Positions 21,720 to 38,500 of a stretch of DNA of 64,000 bases are shown here, piece after piece. Position 1 is the stretch's first letter. Each line of letters begins with the position of its first letter. A model generated the notes under the pieces. It saw only the letters and a list, made by a program, of their open reading frames with translations. It had not been told where the DNA came from and made no database searches. The DNA is taken from positions 1,339,856-1,403,855 of the forward strand of contig OX345645.1 in assembly GCA_947044365.1 (NCBI GenBank), given 5' to 3'. Source of the DNA: Petrosia ficiformis (Eukaryota; Porifera; Demospongiae; Haplosclerida; Petrosiidae). The translations under genes and the position numbers were made by a program.

Positions 21720-23936
21720 ATGGCAAGCAATCAGACCTTCTCCCTTATCTGTGACCTGTGTGAAGAGACATACAAACACACAGATGGTCCTTTAATGTTA
21801 TCCTGTTTACATTCTTTCTGTAAACCATGTCTCTTGAAACACATCGACAAAGAGTGTTCGGAAGACAGAAAGGTGAAATGCCCAACATGTAATGTACGCT
21901 CTTGTATCCCAGAAGATGGGATGGCTGGCTTTCCAATAAATCTACACTTGTCTCACGTTGTAGAAACAGCATCCTATAAAAAGCAATTGGAAGGTGAAGT
22001 TGCTTGCCAAAGATGTTCTGAAGATACGAATAAACAAGCTTCAACCTTCTGTTGTAAGTGTTGTCTGTTCCTGTGTCAGAAATGTAAGCGTGATCACCAG
22101 ATTTGGCTACGTAAAGAAGATCACGAATTCATTGAACTAGAAATGTCCAAGAAGTCCAACGAGGGTAGCAATTCTTCATTTAAAATCCAGTTTCCTCTAC
22201 AGAAGTGTCCAAAACCTGGACATGAAGAACTGAAGTACTTCTGTGAAGCCTGTGAAACTCTAGTTTGCCGTGATTGTATAACAATTGCTCACAAGGACCA
22301 TACTTATAGTCACATATACAATATGTCTGACAAAGAGAAGGAAGCATTTCGAAATGAAGTTGAGAGCGTCAATGATGCAATTGGTATGCTTGAGGAAGCG
22401 ATAGGCAAAACGAAACAGATGAGAGAACAAGTGCAAGTGCATGAAAAGGAGGCTGCGAATCGAATTGACAAGATGAGTAAAGATTTGAAACAGGCAGTTG
22501 AAGATCGAAGAAGAGTGTTGCGTTTACGATGTGAGGAGATAGCACAAGGCAAAGATAGTGCATTATCTGACCAACTCAATGAACTACAGGGTTTAAGGGA
22601 CAAGATTGCTTTTGCAAAGATGCATGTTGTAGATGCTATTGACAACCATACTCCAGAAGAGCTGCTAAGTGTCAAGAAAGCCATGAAAGTTCAAGTGAAT
22701 AGGATTATGGAAATATATCGACGACTACCACTTCAGCTGAAAGAGAATGAAGTTATCAACACATCCTTTGATTTGGATCCTCTTGTAGAAGAGATCGCTA
22801 AACTGGGGTATTTTCCAAGTGTCCCTGATGTGTCTTTCTCGTGTGTGGAAGGATTAGCCACTCCACAAGCAGCTGTTGGTAAGGAAAGAAAGATGGTAGT
22901 TGTATTGAGGGATGAGAAGAATCAACCAATCGAAGGGGAGGCACTCTTTCAGTACAAGGTGATGGAAAAAGGAGTTGATATTGATGAATTTATACCTCCT
23001 AAAGTAAGCGTCACTCAATCTGAAAAAAATGATGGCACAGCAATATTTGGTTTCATTCCAGATGAACCTGGAGAATATGAAGTTACAATTATGATTAGAA
23101 ATGAAGTGTTGGGTCGTCCATATCACATTATGGCAAGGCAAAGTCGAGATTATTCAAATCTACCACAACCAACAATCATTAACCTGGAAGATTCAACATA
23201 TGGTGTAATGGTTAATGATAAAGATGTCATATATGCCAGTAATTGGAGTGCACATGTTATTCAAGTCTTCAATCCTGATGGGACTACAAACAAAATAGGA
23301 GGTTCTGACAATGCAGGTGGTCAACTTTGCAACCCCAGGGGAATTACTCAGATAGATGATACGATATATGTTACCAGTTGGAGCAACCATTTTGTGAAAA
23401 TGTATTCCATTAATGGAGATTTCATTGGTGAGTTTGGAGGTAATGGTACTGAAGATGGGAAGTTCAGTAATCCTTGTGGTATCTGTCAAAATAGAAAGGG
23501 TGGTATTCTTGTAGCTGATTATAGTAACAAACGAATTCAATTGTTCACTTCAAAAGGAGAACATTTAAAGTCTATTATTTGTACAAACAGTCCATGGGAT
23601 GTTGCAGTTGACACAGCTGGTAAAATTCATGTGGCATTGTATGATAATAATCACATTGCAGTCTTCTCTCCTGATGGTACACCTCTTGGTAATGAAACAT
23701 ATAATCAAGGAGGGAACATGCTATATCCATCAGGCATTTTCATTGACGACGAAGACAACAAATTCATAGCTGAGGGAGGTAACAACAGTGTTCGAATTCT
23801 TGGTCCCACCGGTGCTCTAATATGTCAGAAAACTGGTTTGAATACTCCGTATAGTTGCACAGTTGACAAACATGGGTCGATATTTGTGGGCGAGGTGAAC
23901 AACAAACGAGTACTCAAATTTGAATACAAAGATTAG
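21720..23936 (+). CDS. TRIM-NHL protein A4
   Basis: Intronless 738-residue member of subfamily A. The 5'UTR intron is 21658-21717 and the RING ligands are conserved. The RING and B-box 1 region is close to A3. The block at about 22195-22385 (end of B-box 2 and start of coiled coil) differs strongly from all other A copies, for example I-A-H-K-D-H instead of I-T-H-E-N-H. From about 22386 the near-perfect identity returns. This mosaic suggests gene conversion or recombination between paralogues. NHL substitutions sit at the same blade positions as in A1-A3. The stop codon is 200 bp from the stop codon of the intact GKAP1 gene, which runs the opposite way. Confidence 0.93.
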   Translation: MASNQTFSLICDLCEETYKHTDGPLMLSCLHSFCKPCLLKHIDKECSEDRKVKCPTCNVRSCIPEDGMAGFPINLHLSHVVETASYKKQLEGEVACQRCSEDTNKQASTFCCKCCLFLCQKCKRDHQIWLRKEDHEFIELEMSKKSNEGSNSSFKIQFPLQKCPKPGHEELKYFCEACETLVCRDCITIAHKDHTYSHIYNMSDKEKEAFRNEVESVNDAIGMLEEAIGKTKQMREQVQVHEKEAANRIDKMSKDLKQAVEDRRRVLRLRCEEIAQGKDSALSDQLNELQGLRDKIAFAKMHVVDAIDNHTPEELLSVKKAMKVQVNRIMEIYRRLPLQLKENEVINTSFDLDPLVEEIAKLGYFPSVPDVSFSCVEGLATPQAAVGKERKMVVVLRDEKNQPIEGEALFQYKVMEKGVDIDEFIPPKVSVTQSEKNDGTAIFGFIPDEPGEYEVTIMIRNEVLGRPYHIMARQSRDYSNLPQPTIINLEDSTYGVMVNDKDVIYASNWSAHVIQVFNPDGTTNKIGGSDNAGGQLCNPRGITQIDDTIYVTSWSNHFVKMYSINGDFIGEFGGNGTEDGKFSNPCGICQNRKGGILVADYSNKRIQLFTSKGEHLKSIICTNSPWDVAVDTAGKIHVALYDNNHIAVFSPDGTPLGNETYNQGGNMLYPSGIFIDDEDNKFIAEGGNNSVRILGPTGALICQKTGLNTPYSCTVDKHGSIFVGEVNNKRVLKFEYKD

Positions 23937-24136
23937 GATCCTACGAGACAAATCCTATTAGGTTCTCAAACTTAATATAATTAGTTTTTGTAGCTGAGAA
24001 TATAGATTATAATTATGATGATACATTCCACAAATACACAATTTTGTTTAATTAATACTTTAGTGTATAATGTAATGAGAACTATTACGAAATATTTTTT
24101 TTGAAAAACATACAAAAAAGATCAAAAATATATTAA

Positions 24137-29368
<5,232 letters not shown>

Positions 29369-29524
29369 CTTGAGGCCAGTTTGAGGTAAAAGACACAATC
29401 AAGATCCTATCTCTGATTGGCAAATTGCTAAGTCAGCAAAACACACCCACTGGCCTTCTGAATTCTGATACTCATGATGTTAGCCTGATGCTCGTTCTGT
29501 ATGAAGAATTGTAGACATGTGCTA
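29369..29524. promoter_or_regulatory. Shared bidirectional promoter of GKAP1 and ZNF106
   Basis: Only 156 bp separate the start codon of GKAP1 (minus strand, 29368) from that of the ZNF106 homologue (plus strand, 29525), so both 5'UTRs and core promoters must lie in or overlap this interval. No TATA box is evident. The assignment depends on the first-exon models of both genes, each of which fits phase and family sequence. Confidence 0.7.
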
Positions 29525-32500
29525 ATGGAGACTACAGAGACAGTGAACTGTGATGTTTGCTCACTTACCTTTACATCCAAACTGGTATGTACACACAGTA
29601 ATATTTTGTCATATACATGAACCATAATTTTATTAGCACCTACTTTTTAATAATTATACTCAAGCTCTGGCACCAGGCTTTGTGATTTCATTCATATCAT
29701 GGCAATTGAATCTCAGTCCTGAGGTTTGCGATCCATTTTTCACAATAGGATCAAAGTTAATCAGTGATCCACATAGACTAAACAAATAAACAAAACCAGA
29801 CCCTTGCAAGAAGGAGGGTCTGGTGACAATGCTATACCTCAGTGGCGCAGTTGGAATTTCATATAAAGTATAAGACTTCCTCCAATGTGTAATCACATGT
29901 ACTTACAAGTTTTAACAATTGTGCATGCTATATTATTCGAGAATATCTGCTGTTTACTATCTGCATGTGGAACTGACATTTCTGGAATAACCCACAGATT
30001 AATGTTAATAAGAAATGCTTTCTTCTAGCTGGTTTAACTTGCTTGACTAAAACCTCCATTATTTATACATTAAACACTCCCCCACCCCAATTATCATAAC
30101 TTCACATCCTATACATAATTTGAAATCCAACAATCTAATTACCTTTGCCTGTAGGAGAGACCTAGGTATAGCGTTGTTACATGTGTATAAGGGTATGGTT
30201 CACGAGATTAAAGTGGGGAAGGGGTCTTGTTCATGGCACACTGTGTGTTGTGTCCCAATCAGTTTGAAGAATGTTGAAGTGGCATAGTTATGTACATGTA
30301 GGAACCACATCTGAGTGTAACATGGTGGTTGCTGTGGCAGAACAAGCTGATGTTAAGGGGCTGTGTCCAGACCCTCCTTGGTTTGGCACGACAAAACCAG
30401 CCTTATGCAAGTAATAATTGTATTCCTCCACAACAAGCTGATGTTAAGGGGCTGTGTCCAGACCCTCCTTGGTTTGGCACGACAAAACCAGCCTTGTGCA
30501 AGCAATAATTATATTCCTCCACAACAAGCTGATGTTAAGGGGCTGTGTCCAGACCCTCCTTGGTTTGGCACGACAAAACCAGCCTTATGCAAGTAATAAT
30601 TGTATTCCTCCACAACAAGCTGATGTTAAGGGGCTGTGTCCAGACCCTCCTTGGTTTGGCACGACAAAACCAGCCTTGTGCAAGCAATAATTATATTCCT
30701 CCACAACAAGCTGATGTTAAGGGGCTGTGTCCAGACCCTCCTTGGTTCGGCACGACAAAACCAGCCTTATGCAAGTAATAATTGTATTCCTCCACAACAA
30801 GCTGATGTTAAGGGGCTGTGTCCAGACCCTACTTGGTTTGGCACGACAAAACCAGCCTTATGCAAGTAATAATTGTATTCCTCCACAACAAGCTGATGTT
30901 AAGGGGCTGTGTCCAGACCCTCCTTGGTTTGGCACGACAAAACCAGCCTTATGCAAGTAATAATTGTATTCCTCCACAACAAGCTGATGTTAAGGGGCTG
31001 TGTCCAGACCCTCCTTGGTTTGGCACGACAAAACCAGCCTTGTGCAAGCAATAATTATATTCCTCCACAACAAGCTGATGTTAAGGGGCTGTGTCAAGAC
31101 CCTCCTTGGTTCGGCACGACAAAACCAGCCTTATGCAAGTAATAATTGTATTCCTCCACAACAAGCTGATGTTAAGGGGCTGTGTCCAGACCCTACTTGG
31201 ATTGGCACGACAAAACCAGCCTTATGCAAGTAATAATTGTATTCCTCCACAACAAGCTGATGTTAAGGGGCTGTGTCCAGACCCTCCTTGGTTTGGCACG
31301 ACAAAACCAGCCTTGTGCAAGTAATAATTGTATTCCCCCACAACAAGCTGATGTTAAGGGGCTGTGTCCAGACCCTCCTTGGTTTGGCACGACAAAACCA
31401 GCCTTGTGCAAGCAATAATTATATTCCTCCACAACAAGCTGATGTTAAGGGGCTGTGTCCAGACCCTCCTTGGTTTGGCACGACAAAACCAGCCTTGTGC
31501 AAGTAATAATTGTATTCCCCCACAACAAGCTGATGTTAAGGGGCTGTGTCCAGACCCTCCTTGGTTTGGCACGACAAAACCAGCCTTGTGCAAGTAATAA
31601 TTGTATTCCTCCACAACAAGCTGATGTTAAGGGGCTGTGTCCAGACCCTCCTTGGTTTGGATATGGATCTGGCTTACATGACTATAATCCATCTACCTCC
31701 CCTAACAATTATTGTTGTAATGTAATCTTTCCATTGCTTGAGTTACATACACCATTATCCTTATGAAATTATACTATACACTATCAGACTTGGGTCAAAT
31801 ACACTGCAAAGTATTTAATACAAATACAAATACTGTTTACAATATTGTATTTGAAATATAATTACAAATACTGAAATTGTATTTCAAATACAAATACTGC
31901 CCGTTGCTACATAGTGTTAGTGCATGAAAGTCATTTGCTTTCTCAGATTTACACTACTGGTTACATTTGACAAACATTAGCATTTTGAAAGTGATAACTA
32001 TACTTAGAGGAAGTTATGAAATACATCAAATGATAAACCTGCCTTTGTTTAATTTGTCATTGCTTGCATTAAATGAAAGGTATTTCAGAAGTATTTAGCT
32101 GTATTCGAAATAATACTTGATTTGTCAAACTTCAAAATACAAATACTTAAAAACGTATTTAAATGCGACTAAGTGCAAATACCTAATGTATTTGACCCAA
32201 GTCTGTGTGTAACACTATAGTACAATGATATGAAGTCACTACAACCTAATTTTGATCTCATTGTGAACACGAATAGATTTCAGTATAAAGATTCATTAAA
32301 GAAGTATTATTATATTATGTATAGGAATATTTTGAACATCATTTGACTTTACTTCACCATAAAAAAATAGAGGAGAAGACTAAAAGGTATGGTATTATAT
32401 ATTACACAATTATGTACATGATGACTTGAAATGAAAAGAAAGAAGGAAAGAAAGAAAGAAAGACAGGCACCTAAGGCAAATGAAAAAATGAAAAATGAGT

Positions 32501-35500
32501 TGCCTCAGGTGTACATGATTATATGTACATTTACATGATTATATGTACATGTGTATGTCTCAGTGTATACGAAGATCAAGGTTCGAAATAAGTGGTGCTG
32601 CAGTGTTCTTGGAACACTGAAAGCTACCTAAACGGCACCAAATCATAATTTTGGAAATAGTAAATGTGATTGAATGCTATTCAGACATTTTGTAGAATGA
32701 GGCAACTAAAGTCATTATCGAGTTAGACCAATATGTTGATTTCATGTATAATTGACATCCTGTACAAAATGGCTAAATAGTGAGTATTTAAAGTTAAGAA
32801 TTTGATCAAAATTATTGTTATTTCCCAAGTCACTAATTTTCTCGTCCATGGTTGCATTGGGACCTCATTTTTGAAGTAGGGACACTTTCTGGGCAAATCA
32901 TTTTCATCAAACACTCACCTTTAATTGCTCGTCATTCCACCATTTTGTACAGGAAGTTGATGCAGTTTGATATCCAGGAAGAGCTATTATTAAGCTTCTT
33001 AGATACTGAATTTCATTGAATTCCTGTAGAAAATGGTGGAATGGTGAGCAATCATAGGTAACAATTTGATCAAAATTATTTTACTTGAAAGTGTTCCTTT
33101 CGAAAATTAGGTGATATATTTAAACTTATTTCTTAGGACAAGACATAACTGTCAGCTGTGTAAACAAGAATTTCATAACTTACTTTTATTTACTCAACAC
33201 ATCGATTCAGAAAAGCATCGCCAAAAACTTCAAGAGAACAGACGAGCTTCCTCTTTGAATGTTGAACCCGAAAATATTTGGTACCACACAAAACCTGGGT
33301 TTACAAATATTCTTTCACGATCATTTTCAGCTTTGAAAAATACGGCTAAAAAACGTCCATCCTTGATAGAACCTCTGATGTTTCCTTCAGATGCTGTTCC
33401 AAAGAAAAGACGAGGTAGTAAAAGTTTGGAAGAAAAACAAATTTTGACTCCACCACCCGATGATTCTAGATTACAATCTGCGCATCACACATCCACACAT
33501 TCGACTGTCACTTCCGCCTGCACTCTTCCTCGGACTAGTAATCAACAATCAATAGCCCCCATTTCTTCCTATAATGTCAGTACTACCTCTTCTTTCACTG
33601 AAGATGTTACAGTAGCTAATTTCAAAGAACAAGAGGGCTCATATTTTAATCCTAATGATACCACACACCATAATATTCCATTGTCCAGACCATCGTCTCA
33701 CATGAGCCATTTACCTGATTTTTTACCTCTTGATAACGAGCCTTATCTTTGCAGTTCTTCCCAAGCAATGACTCGCAGACCTATTCATCAACAAAACCCT
33801 CCTTTCAATAAAGATAGCAGACCCATTTCTGATGCAATTCACCAATATAAAGTTGGAGGAAAAAAGGTTTTCCAGAAAGGCAAATTCCGCCATTCAAAGT
33901 TTAAATCAGAATGGCATGATCGGACTGATACAGCACAAAAAGTTGGTAAAAAAGATGATAGAGGTCATGTGAGTCAGAGAAAGATTGGAGACACCAAGAA
34001 AATGAGCAGGGAAAGAATTCATCATATGGGTAGGGAACAAAATACGTTGGGAGAAAACACAGATGGGAAAAAGAAAGGTGGAATGGCGAGTTCGAAGAGA
34101 ACAGAGACTGAAATGAGTATCAAAAGTTTAAAGGAGAAACGACATGATGAATTGGAAAAGAAGCTTGAGCAATTAAGAAAAACTCCAAGAAAATCTAAGC
34201 CCAAACTACGACGTATTCTTGAAGGCAAAATATCTTTGATTCCGCCTGGAAGTACAGACAAAACTTCAAAAAAGATTCCAGTGGACTCAGTGAAACAACG
34301 GAAAGATGGTCCTGGTGTAGGTACAAATCAATCTCCTGTTAAGGAAGTTATTAAGACTGATCACAGTAATGACCAATCTGGATTGATAAAGAATAACTCC
34401 ATTGGTGGTCAGAACGAAATAAAACAAATTAGTTCTACCAGTCATATCGTTGATCATACATCTACTACAAGCGGCATTTCAGTAAATCCATCTTCACTTC
34501 AAACTGAAAAGAAAATTGACAAAATGGTAAAAGGAAGAGAAGATTTAGTTGTAATATCTTCTACTCCATCACCACTAACTGGAAAAATTACTGTTGCTAT
34601 GGATACCAGTAGTCTAGAAGGCCAATCATCTTCCAAGGAATCTTCCCTTTTAGCTGACAGTTGTTTGACTAGTTCAAAATCCAATGATTTTGTATCGCAG
34701 GCAGTTAACTCATTGATCACTACTCATGTATATGATATGATGCATGGCAGATTGAAGCTGAATGAAATGGGTGGTTCTGATCTGACTTCGATGAGTACTA
34801 AACAAAATAAGAGACCTAATCAGATTGAAAATCCCAATGATGTTGATATTTCTGCTGCTAAGAGAAGGAAGATTGGTGACCCAAAATCTACTCCTGTAGT
34901 GTTACCTAAGCCTCAGTCACCAGTACGAATTATTACTAATACTTTAACTGGAGTAATGACTAAAACTGCTGGTCCTTCAGTAGTATCCAAAACTCCTACT
35001 CCTCTAATAGTACATAAGCCTCAATCACCAGTACAAAGTACTTCAACTGGTAATCAAACAGTAATGACTAAAACTACTGGTCCTTCAGTAGTATCTAAAA
35101 CTCCTACTCCTCTAATAGTACCTGAGCCTCAGTCACCAGTACGAACTACTTCAACTGGTAATCAAACAATAATGACTAAAACTGCTGGTCCTTCAGTAGT
35201 ATCTAAAACTCCTACTCCTCTAATAGTACCTAAGCCTCAGTCACCAGTACGAACTACTTCAACTGGTAATCAAACAGTAATGACTAAAACTGCTGGTCCT
35301 TCAATAGTATCTAAAACTCCTACTCCTCTAATAGTACCTAAGCCTCAGTCACCAGTACGAACTACTTCAACTGGTAATCAAACAGTAATGACTAAAACTG
35401 CTGGTCCTTCAGTAGTATCTAAAACTCCTACTCCTCTAATAGTACCTAAGCCTCAGTCACCAGTACGAACTACTTCAACTGGTAATCAAACAGTAATGAC

Positions 35501-38500
35501 TAAAACTGCTAGTCCTTCAGTAGTATCTAAAACTCCTACTCCTCTAATAGTACCTAAGCCTCAGCCACCAGTACGAACTACTTCAACTGGTAATCAAACA
35601 GTAATGACTAAAACTGCTGGTCCTTCAATAGTATCTAAAACTCCTACTCCTCTAATAGTACCTAAGCCTCAGTCACCAGTACGAACTACTTCAACTGGTA
35701 ATCAAACAGTAATTACTAAAACTACTGGTCCTTCAGTAGTATCTAAAACTCCTACTCCTCTAATAGTACCTAAGCCTCAGTCACCAGTACGAACTACTTC
35801 AACTGGTAATCAAACAGTAATGACTAAAACTGCTAGTCCTTCAGTAGTATCTAAAACTCCTACTCCTCTAATAGTACCTAAGCCTCAGCCACCAGTACGA
35901 ACTACTTCAACTGGTAATCAAACAGTAATGACTAAAACTGCTGGTCCTTCAGTAGTATCTAAAACTCCTACTCCTCTAATAGTACCCAAGTCTCAGCCAC
36001 CAGTACAAACTACTTCTAATACTTCAACTGGTAATCAAACAGTAATGACTAAAACTGCTGGTCCTTCAATAGTATCTAAAACTCCTACTCCTCTAATAGT
36101 ACCTAAGTCTCAGCCACCAGTACGAACTACTTCTAATACTTCAACTGGTAATCAAACAGTAATGACTAAAACTGCTGGTCCTTCAGTAGTATCTAAAACT
36201 CCTACTCCTCTAATAGTACCTAATCCTCAACCAGCAGTACGAACTACTACCGAAAATATTTCAAATATAACAGGTGTGAATCCAACAGTGTTGTCTACTA
36301 CTGCTGCTCTTTATGTAGTAGTACCACCAATAGTACAGAAGGATGAAACAGTAGTGACTAAAACTGCTGGTCTGTTTGTATTCTCTGAATCTCATGAAAC
36401 AGTCCAAAATACAACTGATACTGTTAAGGTACAGATTGATCCTGTAGTAGAACCTCAACCTCAGCCAATGGTACCAAATCCAAGTACCATAAATATTTCA
36501 ACTAACACACAACCAACTCAGCAAGTCTCTGTTGTACCTTCATCTGAATCAAGCAGAAGCAATGGTCAGCCTGGAATGCAGTCAACAAACTCTTCATTGA
36601 TCACAACTTCTTCAATGACCAATAAACCAGTATCTTCAATCAATGAACCAGTGTCTTCAATGATCAATGAACCAGTGTCTTCAATCAATGAACCAGTGTC
36701 TTCAATGACCAATGAACCAATGTCTTCAATGACCAATGAACCAGTGTCTTCAAGGACCAATAAACCAGTGTCTTCAATCAATGAACCGGTGTCTTTGATG
36801 ACCAATGAACCAATGTCTTCAATGACCAATGAACCAGTGTCTGTGGTACAGGTTACGAACACTCTTGTTCAGCAAATTATGGAGGAAGCAAAAGAGCTAG
36901 AAAACTTACAGAAAGGACAGAATTCTCTCAAAACATCTATCACCAAGACTAGTAATAGTAAGTCACGAAACAGGATCGAAAGTACTGATGGTGGTAAAAA
37001 GGCTTCTAAGAGTGTTAAAAATACCTCTGAAAGACTGAAGAGTCCTATCAGTGCAACTAAAACTAAGGCCAGCAAACCTATCACTCACTCAGGGACAAAG
37101 CATAGAAAAACAAAAGTCCTGGAGTCAAGCAAGGAAGATTCTTTGAGTATGGAAACCATGGAAACAAAGAGCACCGATGATGGTTGTTATGGCAACCCAT
37201 CACTGAAGAAGAGAAGTAGCAACCAACCAATATCTACAATTCCCAGTAAAATGAAATCTGATGGAAAGGTAATAAAAAGTAGATAATATATAATTATTAT
37301 ATTATTATGAATGTATCCTTTGATTGCGTTCATCTACAGTATTAGATTCTTTCTCATATTATCTTCTTAACCTTTAAAGTTTAAACCTTTCTTTTAAATT
37401 TAACCTTTGCAGAGACGTTTAAACGGTAATTACTTTCTCTGCAAGCCTACCAGCTTGAGCACAAGTGTTTCTTATAAACCAAGTCCATAAATTGACCAGC
37501 CCATAGAAAGGTGTAACTTAATTCTTATATATACATTTAAAGTGTTCATTGAATTGTACATATAATATTAATTATATTATACAATTATGCATTAACCCCA
37601 TGGAAATCTGATAGTCTGTTTGTCATATATATATGTATATAATGTTTACTATAGTAACATGACAAGACACTCCTTTGTTGTTGTAATAAATATTATGCTT
37701 TTGCAGGATTTGATGATGGTGATAGAAAAGGTCAATATAAAACAAGAACCATGGAGGTATTTATGCAAGCATCAGGCTAATGTATGTATGATTATTATAT
37801 ACTATATCTAGCAGATTATCAAATTAATTTATGTCTGTTCACATTTACCATGACCAGGATTAGGCTGTGATTATTTTATATCTACCATATTTCCTCGGTA
37901 TAAATTCTTTCCTTCAATAAACCCCTGGCTTATTTAAACCTGCATAAGGAAATATACGCCTGAGGGTTTATTTGAGGATTATACCATAACTCCATAACAA
38001 AGCAATTTACATAATTATACAAAAAGAATAAGACTGTAGATATAAATATATTCATTATTAAAAATAATTTGCTGCTCTAGTACACATCTATGACAATTAA
38101 ACGTACAAGCTACAAAACACATGATGCATATACTTATGATGTATGTGTATTTGTGTGAATTGTGTTGTGAAGAAAATTTTGCACACTGAATTTTTTCACA
38201 CGAATAATTTCTGATTTACGATAAATCAAAATATTTTACTGAGCATTCTAAAATTGAAGTTTTGAATATAAATTTTATCTAAGCTACGTCAAGGTAAATG
38301 TGAATGTAACTTTAGTGTCGGCATAATACAAAATTTCTTTTCATAGTCCTTCTCCATCGAATGCCTGTCCTTCTCCAATGAATGCCAATAGGCCTCATTC
38401 ATTGAGTTTCATTCCTTCACCTTTGGATTCCAACCTAAAGGAAGACTTAGATTCAGTTCCTTCACCAAACCAAATGCCTCCTCAATCTAAATGTTGCTTC

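Noticed and set aside
30342..31662. CRISPR array
   Set aside because: Units are contiguous with no unique spacers, and the genome is eukaryotic; it is a satellite.
30363..31766. Many overlapping frames of about 77 codons
   Set aside because: They arise from the 91-bp satellite: each unit repeats the same ATG and stop in shifting frames.
33111..33136. ATG at 33111 as the ZNF106 start
   Set aside because: The bases before 33137 form a splice acceptor (TTTCTTAG). The preceding finger exon at 32325-32386 joins in phase and supplies conserved residues.
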